Below, piece by piece: positions 23,219-43,425 of a DNA stretch of 64,000 bases. The position numbers were made by a program, and so were the translations under genes. The stretch's first letter is position 1. Each line of letters starts with the position of its first letter. Location: NCBI GenBank assembly GCA_028571685.1, contig CM053148.1, positions 85,148,001 through 85,212,000 of the forward strand. The letters are read 5' to 3'. Below the pieces are notes generated by a model. The model did no database searches and had not been told where the DNA came from. It saw only the letters and a list, made by a program, of their open reading frames with translations. This stretch comes from Heterohyrax brucei. Lineage: Eukaryota; Chordata; Mammalia; Hyracoidea; Procaviidae.

Positions 23219-24070
23219 TCTGTTTGCTCATTACGTGTTGTGGACTGCCGCCACCTTGTGGATTGAGAAATAGTTACTAGAGGGTGTGAACTTTGTGACG
23301 TGAGAATTTTATATAGCCAGAAATTTCCTATTTAGAATAAAAATGAAATCAAATAATTGGAAAGGGTATTAATATCAAGTTGGCAACATACCTACCTATC
23401 AAACAATCAGGTTAAAATTCTAGGAAGTACTGGGTTTAAACTTGTAGAGTCAGATTCATTTCTCTTGGAACTTGACTCTGGCTGTGTCATTTTGGGCAAG
23501 ACACCTCTCTGAGGCTCAATTCCATGTCTGTCAAGCAAGGAGGATGGATTAGGCGGATGTTATTCCCAATTCTGCAGTATTTTGAAACCACAAACTCTGA
23601 CACCTCTCCCAGATTGAAAAGGACGGTGCTGTTGGGGGGATACGCGGGGACAGCTCTTAGGGTAGGGAAAACACGGAGAAGGGACTCAGGTCTCCATCCT
23701 GACTTCCCCCAGGGAACAGTTGCCTGGAGCGTTAAAGACTCACTCGCAAGAGTGTGTGTGTAGGGTAGGGGGCGGAGGCAAAGGAGGGTGATCCCAGGAG
23801 AAGGTGGCAGGGAGGGTGCAGTGAAAGGCTGACCCTTCTCCCGAAAAGAGCCTCAGCAGTACAAAGTGCTGGTCGCGCGCTCCTTCTGCGTCTTCTGCCC
23901 CCCACCCTCCCGCCCCCGATTTCACAGCCAGGGACAAAGAGCAAGCCCCAAGGCCGACCCTCCCACTCCGCCCCTTTCGGGGTGGGGGTGGGGGCAGCTG
24001 CCACGAGGTTTCAGCCCCGAGTGAGCCCAGGGGGCGGTGTCTACTCGAGGTGGCGGGGCGACGAAGGGGA

Positions 24071-24137
24071 GGAGGAAGAAGGGAGGGAGGAAGAAGGGAG
24101 GGAGGAAGAAGGGAGGGAGGAAGAAGGGAGGGAGGAA
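24071..24137 (+). repeat. Purine-only 15-bp tandem repeat next to the ADAMTS1 core promoter
   Basis: Four perfect copies of the 15-bp unit ggaggaagaagggag plus a partial fifth, uninterrupted purine on the + strand. It ends about 14 bp before the TATA-like box. The G-runs and strand asymmetry could support G-quadruplex or triplex structure, which is an inference. It also creates a spurious Glu/Gly-rich open frame. Confidence 0.9.
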
Positions 24138-24484
24138 ACCCGTTCCCAGACTATAATAAGGACCTCCCAGGCTGCCGGATTCTTGCGTTCGCTGGGAAGA
24201 GACTGTGACTCCTCGGTGACAATAAAACCTGGCCGCCGAGGCCAGAGAGGAGCGTCAGACTCAGATTCCCTTTAGCACTGATAGCCAGAAAAACTCGCAG
24301 GCGGCAGAGCTGCAGCGTCTACTCCCAGATGACTCCAGAAGCCGAGAGCGAGGCTAGCAAGGCTTGGCTCTCTCGGCCGGAACGCCAGCTCCTCCCTGGC
24401 TCGCCGCGGCGCGCGCTGTCTCCCAGGGCCCCAATACCTGGAGCGGCCCACCAGGTGTCCAGAAGGGGCGCGCGAAGCGGCGAC

Positions 24485-33116
<8,632 letters not shown>

Positions 33117-34365
33117 ACTGGCTCAGGGATGAGGGAGAAGTGAAATGCAGAAGAGCCAGTGCCCTGAAATCAAGAAGCCTGGAGGGACCTGTTTTAACTT
33201 GCAGGCTGGTGATGAGGAATGTCAATGAAATGGGAGCTTGGAAGTAGACAGAAAAGATGTTAGGTCATGGGGATGGTTCTGCCACTTACAAGTTTGATAG
33301 GATAGTTAATGAGGGCTTTTAGAAGACGGCAAAGCCACAGGTGTTATTATTATTTCTTATGTCTATTACAAGTTTTGAAAAATGGGAAGAGGAAGATTGC
33401 AGGTTTAAGAAAAATTGCAACCTATTTTCTGGGCACTAATTAAATCCTTTGTATCATGGAAACTGGGAAAGGAAAACCAGAAAAAGATTAAATTTGGAGT
33501 TTCAAGCATGCCTTAAATCTTACCTCATTAACTGTAGGACAGAAAGGACAACAAATACCATCTTGGAGCAGACTTGGGTTTTACTGCTATAGTTTCAGAG
33601 AATATTTACTCCATGTTTTCTACAAAGGGCTAAGAGTTCAGCTTGTCCACCCTGAGACAGAATCAGTAAACTGAAAATGACTCCAATGGCCTGATATTTA
33701 TATTTTTGTGTTTTCACTTTTACTCGTGAGATTAATTTTGATGAAGAAATAATGACAAACAGTTTGTAAGAATACATTAAGTACATAGAGGCAGAAAGCA
33801 AGCAGCGATATATCAGGTGCTGGAAAAACTACAGTCATGATGTACTCTGTACCGCCTGCTTTTCCTTCCTCCTTACATAAGCATGCCTTAGAATATGCCT
33901 GGGAAGAAATCATGTGTCTCTGGCAAGCCACATCGCACAAAAAGAATGTACTGCTAGAATAAGACTGGGGTGGGTGGAGCAGTTCCCATATGTTTGGGGA
34001 CAGTAAAGTCACTTGTCACATGATGTGGAGTCTTCGGAGGGGTAGCAGGTCTGTCTCCAGCAGCCATTCAACAGTCATACCTGGGGAAGGTCTGTCCAGC
34101 TCTCCAGCTCTAGCAGAGACTATGTCTTTTTCCACATGTATCTAGTAAAATATGCTCAAGAAATTGTATATACTTTATAAGTATTGATTTCTGTCTTCCT
34201 TCTAAGAAGGTCTATAATTTGTAGTAAACACCTATATGAACATATTTATTTTTACACTTGATAATGATAAATCTTTAAGTTATATGCCTTTTGTTAAAAG
34301 ACATATAGAGTATTTATACAGTATATGTTACTCTAAATAATAAAGGAACACTTCAACAAATTATG
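33117..34365 (+). other. ADAMTS1: ADAMTS1 3' untranslated region
   Basis: About 1.25 kb after the stop codon without inserted repeats. It becomes AT-rich toward the end, with ATTTA-type motifs around 34230-34310. An AATAAA lies at 34339-34344, so cleavage is expected near 34.36 kb. Homology to copy A (13.64-14.72 kb) runs through most of this stretch. The UTR length is inferred, not observed. Confidence 0.7.
34339..34344 (+). promoter_or_regulatory. Probable ADAMTS1 polyadenylation signal
   Basis: A canonical AATAAA about 1.22 kb past the stop, in an AT-rich stretch and followed by a T-rich and GT-containing region. It is the best candidate before the downstream repeat block begins. Confidence 0.6.
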
Positions 34366-34754
34366 TGTGCCTAATTTTCTTGAACGGGAATTAATTTCTG
34401 AAAGGAAATCTGAGACATGAACATTGAATTTGAAGGCTGAAAACATTTTTCCTAATTCACGTGATTTCTAAAAAGAGGAAGTATGATATCTTTTGTGATG
34501 GATAGGTTTCCTACTAGTGCATCTAAATAAAATGCTAGTAGTTAGCAGATTTTCTACAGAGGGCCAGATAGTAAGTATTTTTATCTTTGTGGAGTTGCAT
34601 AAGGTCACTGATGCAACTTCCCAGTTCTGCTATTTTGGCATGAAAGAAGACCATACATACATGAATGGGGATGGCTGCATTGTAATAAAATTTCAGAAAT
34701 GAGTGGCAAACCAGGTTTATATTGCGGGCGTAGTTTGTTTAACACTAGTGCGTT
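34366..34754. other. ADAMTS1 downstream flank
   Basis: AT-rich, no repeat family or gene recognised. Confidence 0.5.
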
Positions 34755-35350
34755 TGTTGTTAGGTGCTGACTCTGCTTCACAGCAGCCAACACTGGGTAC
34801 AACAGAAGGAAACATCGCCTGGTTCTGAGCAGTGTTCACAATTCTTGCTATGCTTGAGTGTTTTGTTTCAGTCACTGTGCCAGTCCACCTCATTAAGGTC
34901 CTTCCTTTCTGGCCCTCTACCAACTAAGATGTCTTTCTCCATGGACTGGTCCTTCCTGATAAAATGTCCAAAGCATGTAATATGAAGTCAGGCAATTGTT
35001 GCCTCTAAGGAGTGTGCTGGCTGTACTTGTAAGATAAATTTATTTCTTCTTCTGGCAGTCCGTGGTATTTTCAACATTCTGTGTCAACACCACAGTTCAA
35101 AAGTATCAGTTCTTTGGTCTTCTGTCTTCATTGTCCAGCTCTCACATGCATATGAGATGATTAAAATCACTGTGACTTGGGACACTTAGTCCTCAAAGTG
35201 ACATCTTTGCTTTTTAAAACTTTAAAGAGCTCTTTTGCAACAGATTTGCCAAATGTAATACCTTGTTTGATGATGTGACTGATGCCTCCCTCCATGGATA
35301 TTGATTATGGATCCAAGGAAACTAAAATGATTGACAACTTCAATGTTGGT
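34755..35350 (-). mobile_element. RTE 3' portion, antisense
   Basis: Starts with the reversed RTE tail and follows the same order as 15.95 and 58.84 kb (ctaccaactaagatgtcttt, ttgcaacagatttgccaaat). 5'-truncated. Confidence 0.8.
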
Positions 35351-35359
35351 AGCTTGAAT

Positions 35360-35505
35360 ACATTCACTGGTGGTGTAGTGGTTTCAGTGCCATGACTGCT
35401 AATGAAAAGCTCAGGAGTTAGAACCCATCAGGCCAACAGTGACAGAGTTCTACTCTGTCTTATAGGCTCACTATGAGTCAGAATCAGCTTGAAGGCAATG
35501 GGTTT
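35360..35505 (+). repeat. AfroSINE
   Basis: Sense element with tggtgtagtggtttcagtgc head and gaaggcaatgggtttttctt tail. Confidence 0.82.
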
Positions 35506-35869
35506 TTCTTTCACCATAAATTATGTGGAAAAATGTTGGAATCCTGGAGGCATTCTGAGTTTGTCTCTCTTCTTCAGTTGTATCACATAAATTAAAATTA
35601 TGTGGAGATAACTTAAGCTAGTGAGTGAGAAATTATGTGCCATCAATTATATTTCACATGGACATGTGGAGATTCAAACTTTCCAAATATTTCCCTTGCT
35701 CATGGGGAATACCATGAGCATTCCAGAAAAACCCCAGAACACCCAGACTACTGTGGGTAGCCTTTTGTTAGTCACTATATTTAAAATGCTGACTGATACC
35801 TCAACAAGTTTAGAAATATAAATCACTTCTGTAATAACAATATTTCTCTCAGAAAATATTTTATTTATT

Positions 35870-36030
35870 ATATACCACCACCCATGTCCATCCAGGTAAT
35901 GTTGACTCACATCGTCTCTAGAGGACAGAGTAGAACTGCCCCATAGGGTTTCCAAGAGCACGTGGTGTGTTGCAATTGCTGACCTTTTTGTTAGCAGCTT
36001 AGGTCTTCACCAATATACCATCAGAGTTTT
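35870..36030 (-). repeat. AfroSINE
   Basis: Minus-strand element (gtagaactgccccatagggt, gctgacctttttgttagcag). Confidence 0.82.
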
Positions 36031-36179
36031 TAGAAGACTTTATTTATATGTTTAACTGCAAAAATTTCCCGCTTTACGCTTATACTTTGTGTGTGTGTGC
36101 GTGCTAGTTGGAAACAATTGTTTTCTCAAGCTGTTCCAGACAAAACACTAATTTCAAATTCAGATAGTAGCTTGCAATT

Positions 36180-38620
36180 TGATCTCAGATTACTGTGCTG
36201 TTTGAATTCAACCCACCCACACTGGAGATTGTCAGAGGGGAAGTAGAAGAAAGCATCTTCAACAGTCCCCAGAAGGACGTAGATAACCCAGTAACCAGTA
36301 AAGTATGCTTTCCTAAAGTAACTCTTGTCAGTTATCCTCCCCCCTCCTTCCTGCCAGCTGCAGTCTCACAGCCAGACAAAACTCCTTCAGCCTCGTGCCT
36401 GGATTTCCCATCCTACTGGCTGGCTCCTTGAGTGCCATTTGTCTGTAGCTGATGTTGATTATTTCTGTTTGTTTTGGTTTCCTCTGTGCCTCCCACTACC
36501 ACCCCCTCTTTACTCTTGAACACCTGCTCTGTGTGGTCTTTGCCATTCACTCAAAGACTATGAAGTGCCACTCAGCTGGAGAAGCACTCCCCTAACCTGT
36601 GACACCATGCTGGTGGAATACTCAGTTTGTTGTTTTGCTTTGTTTTGTCTATTTTTCATTTTCCTTTTCATGAGTTGAACTGTCTGTTAGCCAGGCTAAA
36701 CTGCAAAGCTTTGGACCCACATCTGCAGCCAGCCCACCTGTGTCATGGGATCTCTGGGAACATTACTTCCCTCCTCCTTTTTTTTCCTTTTTTGCCTTCT
36801 TCATTTCCCAATTCTTGTCTCTCTATATTTACCCTCCTTCCTGTCTCCTGACTATCTGACACTGTGTGGCATCTATAACTCTTCAAGCTAGACTATTTAG
36901 TGTAGTGGTAAACACTTCTCCGGTCTTTGCAGCATCACTGGTGAGATCTCTGGGGGCCTTTCATTGTGTTTTTCAGTCTATCTCCCCTGCCCCATATTTT
37001 TAACTGTTTTTTTTTATTTCTTTTGTTTTTTCCCTTCATTACCTAATCATTCATCTCCCCACTTCAGTGACAAGAACCCCTAGCACTCTCTTTGTTTTGT
37101 TTTTCTTTTTAGCTCATGGTTCTCCTATTATCTCTCATACACATTTTAGCTCCACACATTACAACCTTGCCATATCTTTCTGCCCATCTGTACTACGTGC
37201 TGAACATCGCAACCCTGGGCAGCACAGTCATGGCCTATTGGAACCTACCTAGCACTGATTCCTAGCTTCCCTTGTTAGCCCTAGTGTGTGCTACAAATGA
37301 TCCATCCCATCCCCACCGCCATCTACAGCTGGATCTTCCCTGTTTCGTCACAGCTGAGCTACTGTCTCTTCCCGTTGCACAAGGTGGTAAAGAGTAATTG
37401 TGATCACAGACAAGCAAACAACAAAGAATGTGCAGTCTTCCTGCTCTGATGTAAAAAAAAAACATAAAAGCAGGATGAAACAAAGAGCTCTATGATTAAT
37501 AAAAGAAGAAAAAAACTACTGAGTGCCCTGAAGACAGCAGACAATAATAAAACTTTAAACAAAACAAAATAAAAACAGGAGAGGATGTTTCCAGCAGGCA
37601 TCCAAAATAAAACACCAGATGATTTTCCAGCAGAATAAAAGCCATTAGAACTAACTCACAGGGAATTAAACTCTCTAATACTCAGTGGGTGAATATTCAC
37701 AGATATTCGAGGGTTGAAGCAAAAGGCAAACAAAAATAAGGAAAAACTAGACAAACTCGTGGAAATGGTAGCTAAATCCCTGGAATAATTCGAGAAAATA
37801 TTACAGGAACAAAATGCGGAAATAAATTCACAACTATATATCATACAAAAGCAACAGTTAGAAAGCCAAAGAAAAAACAAAGTAATGCCAGAAAAGAGCA
37901 GTGTTGTAGAATGACTGAGGAGCAGGTGTGAAATGACTGAAAATCTGCCAAGCCAAGTGCCCTCGAGTCGGATCTGACTCACGGCAAAGACAGGATCTGC
38001 AAAACTGAAGACAAACACTTGGATACAGTTTTGTCTGAGGGAAAACCAGAAAGAAAGAGCAAAGAAAATGAAGATACCCTAAGAATTATGTGGGATACAA
38101 TCAGAAACAAAATTTTACCAACAATCAGAGTTTCAGAACAGGGGGAGACAACAGAAAATACAGAAAGAATCATTGAAGAATTGCTAACAGAAAACTTCTC
38201 TAATAGGAGAAGTTGACCATCCGAGAAGCTAAATGAACTCCATATAGGATAGACTTTAAAAGAAAATCACTGAAGCATTCCATAATCACACTTACTAAGA
38301 CCAAAGACAAATTAAATATTCTGGGAGAAACTTAAGAAAAATAAAGTTACTTATAGAGGAGAAACAATAAGACTAAATTCTGATTATTCAGTGGCAACCA
38401 TGCAGGCCAAAAGACAGTGAAATGATATGTATAAAACCTGGAAAGAAAGAAACAAAAACTGTCAACTAAGATTGACATATTCTGCAAAATGCTAATTCAC
38501 GTATGATGGTCAAATTAGAACATTTCCAAATAAACAGAAATTAAGAGAATATGTAAAAACCAAACCAAACTTATAAGAATTGTTAAAGGGACTCCTGTGG
38601 TTTGAGAACAAACAACATCA
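36180..38620 (+). mobile_element. L1 5' UTR-like region and ORF1
   Basis: A T-rich 5' UTR-like stretch (36.2-37.5 kb) is followed by broken ORF1 sequence. The 38.0-38.2 kb part reads IRVSEQGETTENTERIIEELLTENF in short pieces, similar to the ORF1 remnant at 4.7 kb. The C-terminal part at about 38.4-38.6 kb is also recognisable, with stops. A short SINE-tail insertion lies at 37949-37994. Confidence 0.75.
37949..37994 (-). mobile_element. 46-bp SINE/RTE-tail micro-insertion in L1 ORF1
   Basis: caagccaagtgccctcgagt begins the insert, with atctgc on both sides (37943-37948, 37995-38000). It breaks the ORF1 frame of the L1. Confidence 0.6.
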
Positions 38621-38859
38621 GATGACAGCTTGAATCTAGAATATAAGATTGTACCAGCCAGATACCAGCCTAGGAAATGAACTCTCGAGGACTATCCAAT
38701 ACCAAACGAATTGTAATGAGGAACAGAAGAGGTTAATCTGTAAATGGTAACAATATCAGCATAAAAAAGAGGGAATAAACAACGTAGGTATAGAACTTTC
38801 TATTGGAGTGGAAAGCAAGGTGATATCAGTTCATAGCAATCATTATACAGTGTTCTTTG

Positions 38860-39330
38860 TCTTATGGTGGACTTTGACTAAAGTTTATTTTATTCAATAT
38901 TAGTATTGCCACCCCTGATTTTTTTTTCTTTTAATTGTGGTAGCTATTTGCTTGGTGTATTTTTTCTATTCTTTGATTTTTTAAAAAATAAATCTACATT
39001 TTCTTTTCTAAGATGCATCTCTAGTAAACAGCATCACTTTTTTCTAAATCCATTCAGTCACTTTCATCTCTTCTTGGTGCATTTAGGCCATTTGCAGTAA
39101 GTGTAATTATTGATAGATGTGAGTTTACTGCTGCCATTTTTGTGCATTTGTTGTGGTTCTGACATTTTCTTTGTTTTACCCTCTTGGGCTGAATTACTCA
39201 GAGTTATGGATGTCTTTTGTTTCTGTCGATTTTGTTTTTATTGAGTCTTTGTGTTTTTCTTCTCTGTTTTGGTGAGTAGGTTTGTTAACTTTTTTTGTGG
39301 TTACCGTGAAATTTACTCTTAGCTTAGTAG
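38860..39330 (-). mobile_element. Inverted L1 ORF2 segment
   Basis: Antisense L1 ORF2 sequence (ttattcaatattagtattgc, gtagctatttgcttggtgta) lies between sense ORF1 upstream and sense ORF2 downstream. Confidence 0.7.
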
Positions 39331-39334
39331 ATGT

Positions 39335-41850
39335 CAACCAGCCTGTTATTACTTGATATCACCTTGCCTTCCACTCCATTAGTGGCAATACTAATTTTGG
39401 ATAAAATAAACTTTAAATCAAAATCCACCATAAAAGACAAAGAAAGGCACTATATAATGATTAAAGAGGTGATCCATCATGAAAACTTAACCATAATAAA
39501 CATCTATATAGCCAACGGTAGCGATCCAAAATACATAAAACAACCTCTAACAACACTGAAAAGATAAACTGGCAATTCCACAACTATAGTAGGAGGCTTC
39601 AATACACCACTCTCACCAAGGGAAAGAACATCCAGAAGGAAACTCAGCAAAGATACAGAAGAGCTAACAGGCACGATCAGACAACTTGACCTCACAGACA
39701 TGTCTAGAATGCTCCACCCAGCAGCTGCAAAGTACACATGCAACATTCCCTATGCATACAGAATATTCTCCTGAATAGACCACATATTAGGCCACAGAAC
39801 AACCATCAACAAAATCCAAAATATTGGGATAATAGAGAGTATCTTCTTTGATGCAAAGTAGAAATTATCAACAGGAAGAGCAAGGGAAAAAAAAGCCATT
39901 ACTTGGAAACTCAATAACCCTCTGCTTAAAAATCACTGGGTAATAAAAGAAATCAAAGGTGTAATTAAAAACGACTCCTAGAATCAGATAAGAAAGAAAA
40001 CACAACATATCAAAACCTTTGGGACACATCAAACACAGTGTTCAGGGATCAAATTTATAGCAATAGGTGCACACATCTAAAAAGAAGAGACAAAATCAAG
40101 ATATTAGCTGATAAGAGCAGAAATAAATGAAACAGAAAATAGAAAATCAATAGAAAGAATTAAAACCAAAAGTTGGTTCTTTAAAATGATCAAGAAAATT
40201 GACAAACCACTGGCCAAACTGAGAAAATAAAAACAGATGAGGATTCAAATAACCCAAATAAGAAATGACATGGAGACACAGGAGGAAAAAAGAATATCTA
40301 TTATGAATCAAAGAACTAATCTCTAAAATCTACAAGAAAATCCAACACCTCTTAAAAAAAAAAAGGACAAACAATCCAAGTAAAAAATGGGCAAAGAAAA
40401 TGAACCAACATTTCACCAAAGAAGACATAGGAACAGCCAACAGATATATGAAGAAATGCTCCAGATCACTAGACACTAGAGAAATGCAAATCAAAACCAC
40501 AGTGAGATACCATTTCACTCCTGCGTTACTAGCACAAACCACCAAAACAGAAAATAACAAATGTTACAGAGGCTGTGGGGAGGTCGAAACTCTTATGCAC
40601 TACTGGGGGGAATGTATAATGACACAGTCATTTTGAAAAAGTGTTATGGCCCTTCCTTGGCCAAGTGCCCTTGACTTCCTTAGGAAGCTATAAATACCTT
40701 ACTATGCCACAGTCCCACTCCTAGGAAGATACCCTAAAGGCATAGGAGTTGTCACACTAATAGACACACACTCCCATGTTCATTACAGCATTATTAACAA
40801 TAGCAAAGAGCTGGAAACAACCTACATGCCTATTAGGAAATGAATGGATAAACAAACCATGGTACATACAGACAGTGGAGTATTATACATCAATAGAGAA
40901 CAAATGGATCCATGAAGCATCTCATAATATGAAAGAAATGAGGATGCTAGCCTGAGTGAAATAAGTCAATCACAAAAATACCAATATGGTATAAGATCAC
41001 TACTATAAAAAGTCATGAGGTTTATAGAAAAAAAGAAACAATCTTTCATGGTTACCAGGTAAGAGAGGGGTGGGGATAGAAAAACACTGAATAGACAATG
41101 GATAATAACTTTGTTCACTACTGGGGAAGCCAGTAAAACTTGTGCAAGGCAAGGTCATGGAAGCTCTGTAGATACATCCAAACTCTATTGCTGCACTGAG
41201 AGGCTTTGGGAATCATTATATCAGTGGACATGTAGCTTAACTGACATGACATAGTTTATAAAGAAACTGTCTGCATTGTACTTTGGCAAGTAGTGTCTGG
41301 GGTTTTAAAAGCCAGTGATCAGCCATGTATGATATGCCACTGGTATTATCTCTTCAGGATCAAGCAATAGTGAAGAAAACTAAAAAAAAAAAAAACAGGC
41401 AAAAATTAGTCCAAAGAACTAACACACCACATCTGTGATGGCATCCACCAGAATGAATCCAGTACAACTAGATGGTGCCTGGCTGTTGTCATTGACTGTT
41501 TCTGCAAGAATCACAACAGTGGGTCCAGGACAGAGCTGGAGAAGACTGTAAAATAATTCAGACATTAATTCAGCTCCGTAATGAGGAAATCCTAATGTTC
41601 ACCCTTCCGCTGAAGATAAGACAGCTCGGTAAGGACAAAATGAGACTTACGGAGCACAACAGCCCAGAGGCAAGGACTGGAAGGCAGGAAGAGACAAGAA
41701 AGTTGGTGATGGGAAACAGTTGTCAAGAAGGGAGGCTGTTGATGAATCCTGGAGTTATTAATCAGTGTTATAAAATAATATGTGTACTAACTGTTTAATG
41801 GGAAACTATTTTGTATGTAAGGCTTCATCTAAATTACAAAAAAAAAAAGA
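39335..41850 (+). mobile_element. L1 ORF2 to 3' UTR with poly(A)
   Basis: Sense ORF2 with pieces such as YHFTPALLAQ and RGCGEVETLMHYWGECIMTQS in stop-ridden frames. It continues through a 3' UTR to an A-run at 41829-41840. A 16-bp SINE-tail insertion lies at 40659-40674. Confidence 0.82.
40659..40674 (-). mobile_element. 16-bp SINE/RTE-tail micro-insertion
   Basis: ggccaagtgcccttga is flanked by cttcctt on both sides (40652-40658 and 40675-40681). It sits inside an L1. Confidence 0.65.
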
Positions 41851-42350
41851 AGAATTTGGAAAAGACAATGTGCAAAGAGTTTAGCTCTTCTCTGTATGTC
41901 TGGGGCTCAGTTGAGAAAACTTCAAGGCTAGAGGGTGGGCCAGTGATTCCACAGATGGAGGCCAGAATCATCTTAAGCAATCGCCATTGTCACTCACATG
42001 TCTGATGATTGATCTTCCTGTTGGCTGGGATATTCACGAGGTTTTTCCATGAAGCCTTTCTTGAGCTAGTGTGGGCTTCATCACAACCTGACAGCTGGTT
42101 ACTTACAGCAAGCGTCCCAAGAAGACAAGGCAGAATCTGCATAGTCTAAATGCTGTAGCCTTGAAGTTCATATAACATCACCTCCTCCATAGTCACAAGC
42201 CTGTTCACAGTCAGGGAGGGAGAGAAATACCAAACATCAAATGTTTCTTCCTCAGAGAAATGTCGACTTATCTAAACAATCAATAAGCACACACAAAAAT
42301 GTAAACTCCAAAGTCCAAGCTTGTGTATACGCTGTTACTTTTGGCTTGAT
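41851..42350. other. Intergenic, no gene seen
   Basis: No repeat family, exon or RNA gene recognised. Confidence 0.5.
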
Positions 42351-42354
42351 GATT

Positions 42355-42665
42355 AACAAATATAGCAGCTAAGCAAAAGATGCTTACTGGAAACTCTGTA
42401 GGGCAGTTCTAGTCTGTCCTATAGGTTGCTGAGTCAGAAAAGACTTGGTGGCAACGGGTTTGGTTTTTTATTTTGGCACTGAGTCTAATTAAACTGACTG
42501 CAAAACCCGTAACAGCTCCACAGAATTTTCGAGACTGTGATCTTTTAGAAGCAGATCACCAGGTCTGCCTTCCCGGGCATTTCTAGGTTGGTACAAACCA
42601 CCAAACTTTCAGTTAGCAGTCCAGAACTTTGCTGTTTGCAGCACCCGAGGACTCCTTCCTGTTGA
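42355..42665. repeat. Two AfroSINE fragments in opposite orientation
   Basis: A sense fragment at 42355-42470 (aaactctgtagggcagttct) and an antisense fragment at about 42555-42665 (aactttcagttagcagtcca). Confidence 0.7.
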
Positions 42666-43054
42666 CTGTAGCAGTCAGTAACATTAAAGGCAATAAGGTT
42701 GTTTGCCTTTATTAGCCAGGTGTTACAATGATTTATATTCTGAACCCAAAGGAGACAGGAAACTAACGCTGTTAAAACTTTCAAAGAGGCTGCTGAAGAA
42801 TCAAAATGTCAACTCAAAGTAGTTTAGGAGCGAGAGGATTGGTGATATTTTAAGAAGATATCATTAAGAGAAACATCACTTGAAGAGAAGAAAGGTCAAT
42901 TTTTTGAAATGTATCTTGACCTTATTCACTCTGAACAAACTTAATAAAATTGTTTAACACAGGTTGTCTTTCCCAGAAATTTGATTACATGTGCACCAAA
43001 TGGTATGTGCTCAAGAAACAAAAATCTGAATTTTATGAATTTAATTTTTTCCCC

Positions 43055-43425
43055 TAAAATATGTATTGAAATCAAAAACCCTGAACCTGCAAATATGACC
43101 TTATTTAAAAATACAGGTTTTTCTTTTGTTGTGCTAGTGAGGGTAAGCTGATGTAAGGTGGATCCAAAACCTAATTATTTTTGAGTAATAAAAGGAACAA
43201 AAATTGATGCAGACACACATAGCGGGAAAGTCAGACGTCATGTGAGGGTTACCTACAGACCAAAGATCAAAGAAATGCCTGCAGGAGTCAACAAAGATCA
43301 ACAGGGCTGTGAACCTCGTTTGGACTGTAGCTTCTAGAACTAGGAGACTACACTTTCCTGTAAACCACCCAGTTAGTGGTGTTTTGCTAAGGCTGCCCTA
43401 GAAAGCATATAATACATGTGCCCAA
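43055..43425 (+). repeat. Ancient mammalian interspersed repeat (unassigned)
   Basis: The order ctgaacctgcaaatatgacc, then ttatttaaaaatacaggttt, then agactacactttcctg and gttttgctaaggctgcccta follows a widespread old placental repeat that I recognise by pattern but will not name. Confidence 0.45.

Noticed and set aside
24329-24484. Upstream in-frame ATG giving 52 extra residues
   Set aside because: The extra residues are not similar to the human N-terminus I recall, and they would bury the signal peptide 70 residues from the start. Kept only as an alternative.
36180-38216. Clusters of small open frames as possible unknown genes
   Set aside because: They fall in L1 5' UTR and ORF1 remnants with poly-pyrimidine runs and no splice structure.
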